A DNA stretch of 64,000 nt from Bradyrhizobiaceae bacterium PARB1. GTDB lineage: Bacteria > Pseudomonadota > Alphaproteobacteria > Rhizobiales > Xanthobacteraceae. Location of the stretch: assembly GCA_002256345.1 (NCBI GenBank), contig NKIY01000008.1, positions 124,001 to 188,000 on the forward strand. The letters are read 5' to 3'. The notes below the pieces were generated by a model that was not told the DNA's origin, did not search any database, and saw only the letters and a list, made by a program, of their open reading frames with translations. Numbering within the stretch: the stretch's first letter is position 1; each line of letters starts with the position of its first letter. The translations under genes and the position numbers were made by a program. This document shows positions 27,589-36,723 of this stretch, one piece after another.

Positions 27589-28668
27589 ATGTCATCTGCT
27601 CCACTGGCATCCACCCAGCAGACATTCACCCAGCGCGTCTTTTCCGGCGTCCAGCCGACCGGCAACCTGCATCTCGGCAACTATCTCGGCGCCATCGTCA
27701 ACTTCGTCAAACTGCAGGAACAGTATAACTGTCTGTATTGCGTGGTCGACATGCATGCCATCACCGTGGCGCCCAGCGTGTGGGGCGGTCCGGACGAGCT
27801 GCGCCGCTGCACCCGTGAAGTCACCGCCGCCTTCATCGCCGCCGGCATCGATCCGAAGAAACAGATCATCTTCAACCAGAGCCAGGTTTCCGGCCATGCC
27901 GAACTCGCCTGGGTGTTCAACTGCGTCGCCCGCCTCGGCTGGCTGAACCGCATGACCCAGTTCAAGGAGAAGGCCGGCAAGGACCGCGAAAACGCGTCCG
28001 TCGGTCTCTACGACTATCCCGTGTTGATGGCCGCCGACATTTTGCTCTATCGCGCCACGCATGTGCCGGTCGGCGAAGACCAGAAGCAGCATCTCGAACT
28101 CGCACGCGACATCGCACAGAAGTTCAACAACGACTTTTCCGAATCCATCGCGAAGCAGGGCCACAACGGTCCCTATTTCCCGCAACCCGAGCCTGTCATC
28201 ACCGGTCCGGCGACGCGCGTGATGAGCCTGCGTGACGGCACCAAGAAGATGTCGAAATCCGATCCGTCGGACTACTCGCGCATCAACCTCACCGACGATG
28301 CCGACGCCATCGCGCAAAAAATCCGCAAGGCGAAGACCGATCCGGAACCGTTGCCGTCCGAAGAGAAGGGCCTGGAATCGCGGCCGGAAGCCGACAATCT
28401 CGTCGGCATCTATGCGGCGCTGTCGGGCCGCTCCAAGACAGATATTCTCGGCGAATTCGGCGGCGCGCAGTTCTCCGGTTTCAAGGCGAATCTCGTCGAT
28501 CTCGCCGTCGAAAAGCTGTCTCCCATCGCCAATGAAATGAAACGGCTGTCGGCCGATCACGCCTATGTCGATGCGGTGCTCGCCGATGGCAGCGACCGCG
28601 CGCGCGCGATCGCGGATGAAACCATGGTATCCGTGAAGGACATCATGGGCTTTGTACGCAAACGGTAA
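27589..28668 (+). CDS. trpS: Tryptophanyl-tRNA synthetase
   Basis: Class I aminoacyl-tRNA synthetase of 359 aa, charging tRNA-Trp. The HIGH-type motif is [11 protein letters not shown] (His at residue 28) and the KMSKS motif is [39 protein letters not shown] and [11 protein letters not shown] are TrpRS-specific blocks. AAGGA lies 8 nt before the ATG. Placed after murJ, as often in alphaproteobacteria. Confidence 0.96.
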   Translation: MSSAPLASTQQTFTQRVFSGVQPTGNLHLGNYLGAIVNFVKLQEQYNCLYCVVDMHAITVAPSVWGGPDELRRCTREVTAAFIAAGIDPKKQIIFNQSQVSGHAELAWVFNCVARLGWLNRMTQFKEKAGKDRENASVGLYDYPVLMAADILLYRATHVPVGEDQKQHLELARDIAQKFNNDFSESIAKQGHNGPYFPQPEPVITGPATRVMSLRDGTKKMSKSDPSDYSRINLTDDADAIAQKIRKAKTDPEPLPSEEKGLESRPEADNLVGIYAALSGRSKTDILGEFGGAQFSGFKANLVDLAVEKLSPIANEMKRLSADHAYVDAVLADGSDRARAIADETMVSVKDIMGFVRKR

Positions 28669-28704
28669 CGTCTATATCGCGCAAGAGCACAAAGGCCGTC
28701 ACTT

Positions 28705-29103
28705 ATGAGAATGCCAGATTTTCATAAGGACGGCTTCAGTCTCGAGGACGGGGAGGAATACCATCGCGCGGCGCCCGAGACATTCCTTATTCCCGATCTG
28801 GCGCTGCGCAAGATGCTGCGCCCGGGCGATTTCGCCAAACTAATCTTCAAGATCGCCGTCGATAGCGAACAAGCTGACGAGGCGTTCGAACGGATGTGGG
28901 TCGTCATCCGGGAGCGAACCCCGACCGGCTATATCGGGATGCTCGACAACGAACCGCATGACATTGCCGAAAATGACAGATTCTGGTGCGGAACCGAACT
29001 GCCGTTCCAATTTCGCCACATCATCGCCGTCATGCCAGCGAACGAAGAAAGTGTGGCGACCGCGTGGGCACCTGTGCCCATTCCGTGGAATCCTTCGGAT
29101 TGA
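28705..29103 (+). CDS. Conserved hypothetical protein, DUF2314-like
   Basis: Soluble protein of 132 aa. The order APETFLIPDLALRKMLRPGDFAKLIF, ERMWVVI, GMLDNEPHDIA, FWCGTELPFQFRHIIAV resembles the DUF2314/DUF2185 type of small beta-rich domain, where a G-x-x-D-N-x-P turn precedes an H-I strand; I hold this only loosely. It lies 36 nt after trpS on the same strand and 75 nt before the stress protein gene. No motif suggests catalysis. Confidence 0.7.
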   Translation: MRMPDFHKDGFSLEDGEEYHRAAPETFLIPDLALRKMLRPGDFAKLIFKIAVDSEQADEAFERMWVVIRERTPTGYIGMLDNEPHDIAENDRFWCGTELPFQFRHIIAVMPANEESVATAWAPVPIPWNPSD

Positions 29104-29178
29104 GCTTTGTCCCGCTGTCTTGTCGAACGCGCATGCGCCATGGCAGCATGAGGGAATGGGCCAAGCATCGGGACATGC

Positions 29179-29673
29179 ATGAGCACTCAGCGACGTAGTT
29201 ATGAAAGCGGCCACAAGCCGAAATGCCTCGTGGTCGTCGATGACAGCGAGGAATGGGATCGCGCGGTCTACTATGCAAGCCGTTGGGCTGTCCGTGTCGG
29301 CGGCGGCGTGGTGATGCTGCGCGTCATCGAGACGGAAGACCGCAACCAGCAATGGCTCGGCGTCGCCGAAGTCATGCGTGCGGAGGCCGAAGAAGGCGCC
29401 AATGCCGCACTCGACCGCGCCTCCGGCCGCGCCAATGGCCTTGCAGCCATCACCCCGGAACGCGTGATCCGCGAGGGCGATCCCACCGCGCAGATCCTCG
29501 ACGTCATCGACAAGGATGTCGATATTTCCATGCTGGTGCTCGCCGCCTCGGCGGGCGCCGAGGGGCCGGGGCCGATCGTGACCATGATCTCGAAGATGGT
29601 CGGGACATTTCCCGTACCGGTGGTGGTCGTGCCGGGCAGCCTGACGGATCTGGATATCGACGGGCTGTCCTAG
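29179..29673 (+). CDS. Universal stress protein (UspA family)
   Basis: Single-domain Usp of 164 aa with an alpha/beta nucleotide-binding-like fold. It has CLVVVDDSEEWDRAVYYASRWA for strand 1 and helix 1, the mid-domain REGDPTAQILDVIDKDVDISMLVLAAS, and a C-terminal VPVVVVPGS strand. The ATP-loop G-x2-G-x9-G(S/T) is poorly kept (ASAGAEGPGPIVTMISKMVG), so ATP binding is doubtful. A 123-nt repeat separates it from nfuA. Role: probably stress response, partner unknown. Confidence 0.82.
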   Translation: MSTQRRSYESGHKPKCLVVVDDSEEWDRAVYYASRWAVRVGGGVVMLRVIETEDRNQQWLGVAEVMRAEAEEGANAALDRASGRANGLAAITPERVIREGDPTAQILDVIDKDVDISMLVLAASAGAEGPGPIVTMISKMVGTFPVPVVVVPGSLTDLDIDGLS

Positions 29674-29676
29674 GAC

Positions 29677-29799
29677 TGTCGCCCCGGCGGAAGCCGGGGT
29701 CCATAGCCTCCGCACGCATGGCAAAAGCGCATGAGGCGACCACGGCGAATCGACCACTGACTTCGGTGTTTATGGGTCCCGGCGTTCGCCGGGACGACA
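29677..29799. repeat. Dispersed repeat with TGTCGTCCCGG-type ends, copy 2
   Basis: It begins TGTCGCCCCGG (one change from copy 1) and ends CCGGGACGACA. Inner arms GGGGTCCATA and TATGGGTCCCGG match those at 21455-21600, while the middle differs. Located 3' of the stress protein gene. Confidence 0.78.
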
Positions 29800-29886
29800 G
29801 TTTCCCTTGATTCGTGCGCTTTCCGTTGCCATCTGCTAGGACACCCCCCACGCGCCGGCCTTGAACCGGCGACGCAGGAGAGACCG

Positions 29887-30450
29887 ATGTTCATCCAGAC
29901 TGAAGCCACCCCCAATCCCGCCACGCTGAAATTCATCCCCGGCCGGGATGTGCTCACCAGCGGCACCATGGAATTCACCCCGGAGACTGCCGCGCGCTCG
30001 CCGCTGGCGGAAAAACTGTTCGCCGTGAAGGGCGTCACCGGCGTGTTCTACGGCGCCGATTTCGTCACCGTGACCAAGGACGACAGCGACTGGCAGCACC
30101 TCAAGCCGGCGATTCTCGGCGCCATCATGGAGCACTACATGTCCGGCGCGCCGCTGCTCGCCGATGGCAGCGCGCCCGAGGGCGACCTCTCCGATGAAGA
30201 CGAATTCTTCGACGAGAACGATGCCGAGACGGTGGATACGATCAAGGACCTGATCGAGACCCGCGTGCGCCCGGCCGTGGCGAATGACGGCGGCGACATC
30301 ACGTTCCGCGGCTTCAAGGACGGCATCGTCTATCTGAACATGAAGGGCGCCTGCGCCGGCTGCCCGTCTTCCACGGCCACGCTGCAGCATGGCATCCAGA
30401 ACCTGCTGAAACATTTTGTGCCGGAAGTGCAGGAAGTCCGGCCGATGTAA
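29887..30450 (+). CDS. NifU-family Fe-S cluster carrier (NfuA-type)
   Basis: Iron-sulfur carrier of 187 aa. An N-terminal Nfu_N domain (residues 1-90, TEATPNPATLKFIPG..., ARSPLAEKLFAVKGVTGVF) leads over an acidic linker to the C-terminal NifU_C domain with the cluster-binding pair Cys156-x2-Cys159 (GACAGCPSS). It receives [4Fe-4S] clusters and delivers them to apoproteins, such as the radical-SAM MiaB encoded at 35259. AGGAG lies 7 nt before the ATG. Confidence 0.93.
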   Translation: MFIQTEATPNPATLKFIPGRDVLTSGTMEFTPETAARSPLAEKLFAVKGVTGVFYGADFVTVTKDDSDWQHLKPAILGAIMEHYMSGAPLLADGSAPEGDLSDEDEFFDENDAETVDTIKDLIETRVRPAVANDGGDITFRGFKDGIVYLNMKGACAGCPSSTATLQHGIQNLLKHFVPEVQEVRPM

Positions 30451-30457
30451 CACCGCC

Positions 30458-30559
30458 CCTCATGGTGAGGAGGCGCGTAGCGCCGTCTCGAAGCACGAGA
30501 TGTCATAGCTCCATCTCCATCCTTCGAGACGCGCGCCTTGCGCGCTCATCAGGATGAGG
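30458..30559. repeat. Intergenic repeat with CCTCAT...GATGAGG ends
   Basis: Long imperfect hairpin: the left arm CCTCATGGTGAGGAGGCGCG continues to CCGTCTCGAAG, and the right arm CTTCGAGACGCGCGC continues to CATCAGGATGAGG. It lies between two convergent genes. This form (GTCTCGAAG / CTTCGAGAC) is common in Bradyrhizobium-type genomes. Confidence 0.72.
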
Positions 30560-30657
30560 GTGGAGCTACTTGGTTGATACTGTCCTCGTCCGGCTCGACC
30601 GCGCGCCCCAGTAAACTCTGCCGCCCGCCGTTTAATCGAGAAGCCCGCGTGCACTGG

Positions 30658-30679
30658 ATCGCCCGTTTTCGCGGGCGAT
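30658..30679 (-). terminator. Hairpin after the chemoreceptor gene
   Basis: ATCGCCCG / CGGGCGAT, an 8-bp perfect stem with a 6-nt loop, is 18 nt past the chemoreceptor stop on the minus strand. There is no clear T-tract; it may be a repeat unit that also protects the 3' end. Confidence 0.45.
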
Positions 30680-30697
30680 GACAGTCAGAGCGAACAG

Positions 30698-32377
30698 TTA
30701 CCTTCCGATGCCCGCCGCTTCTTCCGCGGCGCGCTGCATGCTTGATGACATCTCGTTCGTCACCACGCTCTGCTCTTCTACCGCAGCCGCCGTTGCCGTC
30801 ACATATTCGCTGACGTTCTGAATCTCGCTCTTGATCGCATTCAGCGCATTGACGACATCCACCGAAATGCCGTTGAGGCTACCGATCTCGCCGGCGATCT
30901 TGTCAGTCGCCTGCTTGGCCTGATTGGCGAGGTTCTTCACCTCCGATGCGACCACGGCAAAGCCGCGGCCGGCCTCACCGGCACGCGCCGATTCGATAGT
31001 GGCGTTGAGCGCCAGCAGGTTGATCTGCCCCGTAATGTTGCCGATCAGTTCGACAATGCCGCTCATCGCATACGCAGCCGCGCTCAACCGTTGTGCCTGA
31101 CTATCTGCGCTCTCCACCTTGCTCACGGCGGACATTGCAGTGTCCTTCGACTTCGTCATCGCGTCGGAAATTTCCCGCACCGACGCATTGAGCTCTTCCG
31201 CACCGGCAGCAACCGCTTCCATCATCGAACGAACGCGTTCGCTCTTCATGCGCGCGACCACTTGCGCCGTCGTGTCGGTCGCGTATTTCACGACCTTGCA
31301 AGGCTTTCCGTTCAGATCGAAGATCGGATTATAGGACGCCTGAATCCAGACCTCCTTGCCGCCCCTGCCGATACGCCTGAACTCAGCTGACTGATAGCTT
31401 CCGCGGTTTAGCGTAGCCCAGAAATCGCGATACTCCGCGCCGTCGCGCTCATTGGGCGCGACGAACATGCTGTGATGTCTACCCCTGATTTCCGCGAGCG
31501 AATAACCGAGCACATCAAGGAAATTCTGATTCGCATTCAGCACGATGCCGTCCATGTTGAACTCGATCACGGCCTGCGACTTGCCTATGGCTTCGATCTG
31601 GCCGGAAAAATCCGCAGCCCGAAGCTTCTGTTCGGTGATATCGGACGCGAACTTCACGACCTTGATGGGCCGGCCAGCCTCGTCGAGGATCGGGTTATAG
31701 CTGGCCAGAATCCAGACCTCCCTGCCCCCCTTTGCAAGGCGCTTGTATTCGGCGGCCCGATATTCACCGCGATTGAGGCTCGCCCAGAATTCGCGATAGG
31801 CTGCGCTGTCGCGCTCGGCAGGCGTAACGAACATGCCGTGATGCTTGCCCTGGATTTCGGCGAGCGAATAGCCGAGCGCGCCAAGGAAGATTTCATTGGC
31901 GGCAATGATCGTGCCATCGAGGTTGAATTCGATCACGGCCTGCGAGCGATCGATCGCAGCAATCTTGCCGCTGTCTTCGAGGCCGCGCACTTTCTGCGCC
32001 GTGATGTCGCTGCAGAATTTGACGATCTTGACCGGCTTGCCCTTGCCATCAAGAACCGGATTGTAGGACCCCTGGATCCAGACATCCCGCCCGCCCTTAC
32101 CGACGCGCTTGAATTCGCCGGAATGATACTCACCGCGATTAAGGCTGGCCCAAAAATCACGATAAGCGGCACTGTCGCGCGACCCGGGCACCACGAACAT
32201 ACTGTGATGCTTGCCCTGGATTTCGGCGAGGGAGTAGCCCATCGTGGCCAGGAATTTTTCGTTCGCCGTGATGATCGTACCATCGAGATTGAGCTCGATG
32301 ATCGCCTGAGACTTGTTAATAGCTGCCGTTTGCGCAAGCGCACTGCGCGCTGCCGATGTATTCAACCAATCCAACAT
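30698..32377 (-). CDS. Soluble methyl-accepting chemotaxis protein with three tandem PAS domains
   Basis: Cytoplasmic chemoreceptor of 559 aa without a membrane segment. Three PAS domains occupy residues 23-144, 145-266 and 267-388 with an exact 122-residue period, each with a PAC-like end (VWIQGSYNP...VKFCSDIT). The MCP signalling domain follows from about 389, with the conserved hairpin tip [37 protein letters not shown]. The PAS units may bind heme, flavin or a small ligand to sense redox or oxygen. The methylation helices are short and no CheW/CheR genes are nearby. AGGG is about 11 nt before the ATG. It is divergent from tsaB. Confidence 0.92.
   Translation of the reverse strand: MLDWLNTSAARSALAQTAAINKSQAIIELNLDGTIITANEKFLATMGYSLAEIQGKHHSMFVVPGSRDSAAYRDFWASLNRGEYHSGEFKRVGKGGRDVWIQGSYNPVLDGKGKPVKIVKFCSDITAQKVRGLEDSGKIAAIDRSQAVIEFNLDGTIIAANEIFLGALGYSLAEIQGKHHGMFVTPAERDSAAYREFWASLNRGEYRAAEYKRLAKGGREVWILASYNPILDEAGRPIKVVKFASDITEQKLRAADFSGQIEAIGKSQAVIEFNMDGIVLNANQNFLDVLGYSLAEIRGRHHSMFVAPNERDGAEYRDFWATLNRGSYQSAEFRRIGRGGKEVWIQASYNPIFDLNGKPCKVVKYATDTTAQVVARMKSERVRSMMEAVAAGAEELNASVREISDAMTKSKDTAMSAVSKVESADSQAQRLSAAAYAMSGIVELIGNITGQINLLALNATIESARAGEAGRGFAVVASEVKNLANQAKQATDKIAGEIGSLNGISVDVVNALNAIKSEIQNVSEYVTATAAAVEEQSVVTNEMSSSMQRAAEEAAGIGR
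31214..32311 (-). repeat. Three tandem 366-nt coding repeats (PAS units)
   Basis: Units at 31946-32311, 31580-31945 and 31214-31579 each encode 122 residues with no insertions or deletions between them. Shared words include SQA(I/V)IE(L/F)N, GYSLAEI(Q/R)G(K/R)HH, MFV and FWA(S/T)LNRG. The pattern indicates internal gene duplication. Confidence 0.85.
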
Positions 32378-32766
32378 TTTGATCGTGCCCTGTCCGTCAG
32401 ATGACTAAAAAATAGTTTTGTTGAACAAACACTCGAAATTAGCAGCGTTCCTGTCTGCCGCTGTTGTTCGCCTCTTGTGGTAGCCTTCTCCCATCCATCT
32501 CCGAAAAATTAATTAAATCGAACCCCGACTTTTCCTTGCATCTACATAAAATCCGGGCTGTTCATTGGGAAACGCAGGGATCGTTTGTCGCAGCGCGTTG
32601 CACTAAGTATCTTTGTGAAAAAGCAATATTCCCTACTCACCGCGCGCACCATGCATACGCGTCGCGGGCATACTCGCCGTGGGCGGTGAGGCGCCGCCAT
32701 TGCTCGTTCCTGAATATTCTGCCAGTGGCATGCGATACCCTTGCAAGCCGTGGTAACATTCCGCTC
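32378..32766. other. Divergent intergenic region, AT-rich, no gene called
   Basis: 389 nt between the chemoreceptor and tsaB starts. The part from about 32400 to 32640 is clearly more AT-rich than the neighbours and holds TTGTTGAACAA (32418-32428), a perfect 11-nt palindrome. An open frame in phase with tsaB runs through it but has Cys/His/Arg-rich non-protein-like composition. It must carry promoters for both flanking genes. Confidence 0.55.
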
Positions 32767-33468
32767 ATGTTGATCCTCGCCATTGATACCGCCCTCAATG
32801 CCTGCGCCGCCGGCGTGCTTGACACCCGGACGGGGCAGCTCATCGCGCATGAGTCGCTGCCGATGGCGCGCGGCCATGCCGAAGCGCTGATGCCGCTGCT
32901 GGGGCGGGTCATTCAGCAGTCGGGCATCGCTTTTGCCGAACTCGACCGGATTGCGGTGACCACCGGTCCCGGCAGCTTCACCGGGCTGCGGGTCGGCCTC
33001 TCCGCCGGCCGCGGCATCGGCCTTGCCGCCGGCAAGCCGGTGGTGGGCGTCACCACGCTGGCGGCCTATGCGGCACCGGTGGTGAGCCGGAACGAGGACG
33101 CCCCGGTGATCGCCGCCATCGATGCGCGGCACGACCATGTCTATTTCCAGGCAGTGAGCGGCAACGGCACCTCGCTGCAGCGCCCCTGCGTCATTCCCAT
33201 CGACGAGGCCGTCGAAGCCGCCCGCTTCGGTGCGCCGCAACTGGTGGGCAACGCAGCCGGCGTGCTGGCGGAACGCTGGCCGCAAGATGCTCCCCGGCCG
33301 CTCGGCATCGACACGCAGCCGGCGCCGGAGATTTCCTGGGTGGCGTGGCTCGGTGCGGCCGTGAATCCCGACACGGCGCTGGCCCGGCCGTTCTACTTGC
33401 GCGCCCCCGACGCCAAGCCGCAATCGAGCCTGATGGGTGACCTCGGCGGGGCGCAATCGGCATCATGA
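32767..33468 (+). CDS. tsaB: tRNA threonylcarbamoyladenosine biosynthesis protein TsaB
   Basis: Non-catalytic ASKHA-fold partner of TsaD in making t6A37 on ANN-decoding tRNAs, 233 aa. Signatures: MLILAIDTALNACAAGV, HAEALMPLLGRVI, and VTTGPGSFTGLRVGLSAGRGIGLA. The ATG at 32767 begins the first strand, as in other TsaB proteins. Its stop TGA overlaps the ATG of rimI by 4 nt, so the two are translationally coupled. Confidence 0.95.
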   Translation: MLILAIDTALNACAAGVLDTRTGQLIAHESLPMARGHAEALMPLLGRVIQQSGIAFAELDRIAVTTGPGSFTGLRVGLSAGRGIGLAAGKPVVGVTTLAAYAAPVVSRNEDAPVIAAIDARHDHVYFQAVSGNGTSLQRPCVIPIDEAVEAARFGAPQLVGNAAGVLAERWPQDAPRPLGIDTQPAPEISWVAWLGAAVNPDTALARPFYLRAPDAKPQSSLMGDLGGAQSAS

Positions 33469-33953
33469 TCTTCGGTTCCCTGTTTCGGCTGTTTCGCAGC
33501 AAGCCGGCCGTGGTGGAGCCGGCCGTGCCGAAAGATGCCGCTGAACTCGCACGCCTGCACGGCGCGTCGTTTCATCGCGGCTGGGGCGGCGGCGAATTCG
33601 ACCAGATGCTGCGCGAGCAGAACACCCTGATTCACCGCCTGCGACAGGGCCGCCACCTCGTCGGCTTTGCGGCATCGCGGATCGCAGCGGACGAAGCGGA
33701 GATTCTCTCCATCGCGGTATCGCCGGACCGGCGCGGCCGCGGCCTGTCGCGTGAATTGTTCATGACCCATCTCGGCCATCTCGCGGGCCGCGGCGTGCGC
33801 ACCGTGTTCCTTGAAGTGGAGGAAAACAACATGCCGGCACGGCGGCTCTATGACCGCACCGGCTTTACGGTGGTCGGGCGGCGCGAGCGCTATTACAAGG
33901 AAGCGAACGGCGTCGAATTGAATGCCCTGATCATGCGCCGCGACTTGTCCTGA
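33465..33953 (+). CDS. rimI: Ribosomal-protein-alanine N-acetyltransferase (GNAT)
   Basis: GNAT acetyltransferase of 162 aa, expected to acetylate the N-terminal Ala of ribosomal protein S18. The acetyl-CoA pyrophosphate loop is SPDRRGRGLSRELF, followed by VRTVFLEVEENNMPARRLYDRTGFTVVGRRERYY, typical of RimI. Overlaps tsaB by ATGA, the standard alphaproteobacterial arrangement. The first 15 residues are basic and not part of the GNAT fold. Confidence 0.92.
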   Translation: MIFGSLFRLFRSKPAVVEPAVPKDAAELARLHGASFHRGWGGGEFDQMLREQNTLIHRLRQGRHLVGFAASRIAADEAEILSIAVSPDRRGRGLSRELFMTHLGHLAGRGVRTVFLEVEENNMPARRLYDRTGFTVVGRRERYYKEANGVELNALIMRRDLS

Positions 33954-33995
33954 CGCCGCCCGGATGGCAAAAGAAGCCACGGCGAGACGAGACCT

Positions 33996-34448
33996 ATGAC
34001 TATTTTGAAATCGACATCTTCCAAAGTGAGCGGCATTGAAGCGCGCTGCGCTGCAACGGGCATGCGCATGACCGAACAGCGCCGCGTGATCGCGCGCGTG
34101 CTGGCGGAAGCCGACGATCATCCCGACGTGGAAGAACTCTATCGCCGCTGCGTCGCCATCGACGACAAGATCTCGATCTCGACGGTGTATCGCACCGTCA
34201 AGCTGTTCGAGGATGCCGGCATCATCGAACGTCACGATTTTCGCGAAGGCCGCGCGCGCTACGAGACCATGCGCGACACGCATCACGATCACCTGATCAA
34301 CCTGCGCGACGGTACGGTGATCGAATTCACGTCTGAAGCGATCGAAAAACTACAGGCGGAAGTCGCGGCCAAGCTTGGCTTCAAGCTCGTCGATCATCGG
34401 CTCGAACTGTATTGCGTGCCGCTCGATGAGGACAAATCGGGCAAGTGA
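33996..34448 (+). CDS. Fur-family transcriptional regulator (Fur/Mur type)
   Basis: Metal-responsive repressor of 150 aa. A winged helix (ARCAATGMRMTEQRRVIARVL, KISISTVYRTVKLFEDAGII) is followed by the metal-binding dimerisation domain with ETMRDTHHDHLINLRDGTVIEF. The Cys pair usual after HHDHL in zinc-bearing Fur is absent, as in the manganese-responsive Mur of rhizobia. In Bradyrhizobium japonicum the orthologous protein is known to act on irr, which lies 11 kb away here. Its stop is overlapped by the GTG of the following HAD gene (GTGA). Confidence 0.92.
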   Translation: MTILKSTSSKVSGIEARCAATGMRMTEQRRVIARVLAEADDHPDVEELYRRCVAIDDKISISTVYRTVKLFEDAGIIERHDFREGRARYETMRDTHHDHLINLRDGTVIEFTSEAIEKLQAEVAAKLGFKLVDHRLELYCVPLDEDKSGK

Positions 34449-35152
34449 CGGCTCTCTCTTCTTCCAGTTTCGATCTCGTCATCTTCGATTGCGACGGTGT
34501 GCTCGTCGACAGCGAGGCGCTGGCCTGCGTTGTGCATGCGGATGTGCTGACAGCCTATGGCTACGCCATCACGGCCGCGCAGGTGCATGAACGTTTCCTC
34601 GGCCGCTCGGCGCGCGAGGCGCGGGCGGAAGTCGAGGCCGAGATGGGCCGCGTGTTGCCGGATGAATATACGGCGGAACTGAAAGCCACGATCGACCGCG
34701 TGTTTGGTGAACAGCTCCAGCCGGTGGCGGGAATCGCCGACGTGCTCGGCAGCCTGACGCAAAAGAAATGCGTGGCGTCATCGGGCACGCCGACCCGGAT
34801 TCGCAGCAGCCTGACCACGACCAGGTTGATCGATCATTTCGGCGAGCATCTGTACTCGGCGCTGCAGGTCGAGCGGGGCAAGCCGGCACCGGACCTGTTC
34901 CTGTTTGCCGCCGCGCAGATGGGTGTCGCGCCCGAGCGCTGCGTGGTGATCGAGGACAGCATCCATGGCGTCACCGGCGCTGTCGCCGCCGGCATGACCG
35001 TATTCGGCTTCCATGGCGGCGCCCATTGCAGCCCGGCCACCGCCGCGGCGCTGCAGGCCACCGGCGCGCATCTGGTGTTTGACGACATGCGGCAACTGCC
35101 CGCGCTGATTGCCGCCGGGGTGCCCGCCGCGAGGGCTTTCGATCCAACGTAA
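34445..35152 (+). CDS. HAD-superfamily hydrolase (phosphoglycolate phosphatase / beta-PGM-like)
   Basis: Phosphatase or phosphomutase-like enzyme of 235 aa with the Rossmannoid HAD core and an alpha-helical cap. Motif I FDCDGVLVDSEA (nucleophile Asp and acid/base Asp), motif II VASSGT, motif III lysine in GKPAPDLFLFAA, and motif IV VIEDSIHGVTGA. Starts at a GTG overlapping the fur stop, so its translation depends on fur. Substrate unassigned; sugar phosphates are likely. Confidence 0.88.
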   Translation: MTALSSSSFDLVIFDCDGVLVDSEALACVVHADVLTAYGYAITAAQVHERFLGRSAREARAEVEAEMGRVLPDEYTAELKATIDRVFGEQLQPVAGIADVLGSLTQKKCVASSGTPTRIRSSLTTTRLIDHFGEHLYSALQVERGKPAPDLFLFAAAQMGVAPERCVVIEDSIHGVTGAVAAGMTVFGFHGGAHCSPATAAALQATGAHLVFDDMRQLPALIAAGVPAARAFDPT

Positions 35153-35258
35153 CCCTTTGTAACAATTATATTTTGCCGCCAGCGCTGGATTTCTCGGGCG
35201 CAAGCCTATAATTGAACGCTGCGCGCGAGACGCGCTTTCCTCCAATACTTCAGGTTCC

Positions 35259-36719
35259 ATGACCGCGCCGCGCAAGCTGCACATCAAATCCTTCGGCTGC
35301 CAGATGAACGTCTACGATGCCCAGCGCATGGTGGACACGCTGGCGCCTGAGGGATTCATCGAAACGCAAAATGCCGACGATGCGGATCTGGTGATCCTCA
35401 ACACCTGCCATATCCGCGAAAAGGCCTCCGAGAAGGTCTATTCCGAACTCGGCAAGCTGCGCCTCGCCAAGGCGGAAGCCGCGCAGCATGGCAAGCAGAT
35501 GAATGTGGTGGTCGCCGGCTGCGTGGCGCAGGCCGAGGGCGACGAAATCATCCGCCGCGCACCGGTGGTCGATGTCGTGGTCGGGCCGCAGAGCTATCAC
35601 AATCTGCCGCAGCTCCTCGCCAAGGCGAAGGCGGGCGAACGCGCGCTGGATACGGAATTCCCGGTCGAGGACAAGTTCGGCTTCCTGCCGCCGCCAAAGC
35701 CGGCGGCGATTCGCGCCCGCGGCGTCTCGGCTTTCGTGACGGTGCAGGAAGGCTGCGACAAGTTCTGCACCTTTTGCGTGGTGCCTTATACGCGCGGCGC
35801 CGAAGTTTCGCGCCCGGTGGCGCAGATCGTCGAAGATACGAAACGCCTCGCCGACAATGGCGTGCGCGAGATCACGCTGATCGGCCAGAACGTCAACGGC
35901 TATCACGGCGAAGGCCCGGACGGACGGACGTGGGCGCTGGGCACGCTGATCTTCCGCCTCGCCGAGATCCCCGGCATCGCCCGCATCCGCTATTCCACCA
36001 GCCATCCCCGCGATGTCGAGGATACGCTGATCGCAGCACATCGCGATCTGCCGCAGCTGATGCCCTTCGTGCATCTGCCGGTGCAGTCCGGTTCGGACCG
36101 GATTCTGGCAGCCATGAACAGAAAACATACCGGCGATGACTATCGCCGGGTCATCGACCGTTTCCGCACCGCGCGGCAAGACATTGCTTTTACGTCGGAT
36201 TTCATCGTCGGCTTCCCTAGCGAGACGGAACAGGACTTCGCCGACACACTCGCACTCGTCACACAAATCGGTTACGCTGGCGCATATTCGTTCAAGTATT
36301 CGCCGCGTCCGGGTACGCCGGCCGCGGAATTGCAGGAGACGGTGTCGCAGGCCGACATGGACGAGCGATTGGCGCGGCTACAGACTTTGATCGACAGCCA
36401 GCAGGCGGCCTTCAACAAGGCTGTCATCGGCCGGACCGTCGATGTGCTGTTTGAGCGTGCCGCGCGCAATCCTGGCCAGATCGTCGGCCGCACGGCCTTC
36501 CTGCAGCCAGCCCATGTGATGGCCTCCGAAGACATCATCGGCCAGGTGCTGCCGGTCCATATCGAAAGCCTCGAGCGCTACAGCCTGATCGGCAAACTTG
36601 CGCAGAACGCCGACGTAAGCGGCACATCCGCATCGGCTTCGCCAACTACACTTTCATCGTCTGATTTACCTCCATCGCCTGATTTATCGCAGCCAGTCCT
36701 CACCGCCACGGGAGCCTGA
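35259..36719 (+). CDS. miaB: tRNA-2-methylthio-N6-dimethylallyladenosine synthase
   Basis: Radical-SAM methylthiotransferase of 486 aa, converting i6A37 to ms2i6A37 in tRNA. The UPF0004 domain holds Cys14 (FGCQMN), Cys50 (NTCHIR) and Cys88 (AGCVAQ) for one [4Fe-4S] cluster. The SAM cluster is Cys166-x3-Cys170-x2-Cys173 ([13 protein letters not shown]). A TRAM domain follows near residues 380-445. The last 40 residues are Ser/Thr/Pro-rich and species-specific. phoH starts 4 nt after the stop. Confidence 0.95.
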   Translation: MTAPRKLHIKSFGCQMNVYDAQRMVDTLAPEGFIETQNADDADLVILNTCHIREKASEKVYSELGKLRLAKAEAAQHGKQMNVVVAGCVAQAEGDEIIRRAPVVDVVVGPQSYHNLPQLLAKAKAGERALDTEFPVEDKFGFLPPPKPAAIRARGVSAFVTVQEGCDKFCTFCVVPYTRGAEVSRPVAQIVEDTKRLADNGVREITLIGQNVNGYHGEGPDGRTWALGTLIFRLAEIPGIARIRYSTSHPRDVEDTLIAAHRDLPQLMPFVHLPVQSGSDRILAAMNRKHTGDDYRRVIDRFRTARQDIAFTSDFIVGFPSETEQDFADTLALVTQIGYAGAYSFKYSPRPGTPAAELQETVSQADMDERLARLQTLIDSQQAAFNKAVIGRTVDVLFERAARNPGQIVGRTAFLQPAHVMASEDIIGQVLPVHIESLERYSLIGKLAQNADVSGTSASASPTTLSSSDLPPSPDLSQPVLTATGA

Positions 36720-36723
36720 ATTC

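Noticed and set aside
32464-32766. Upstream extension of tsaB
   Set aside because: TsaB begins at MLILAIDT; the extension is Cys/His/Arg-rich and lies in the AT-rich promoter gap.
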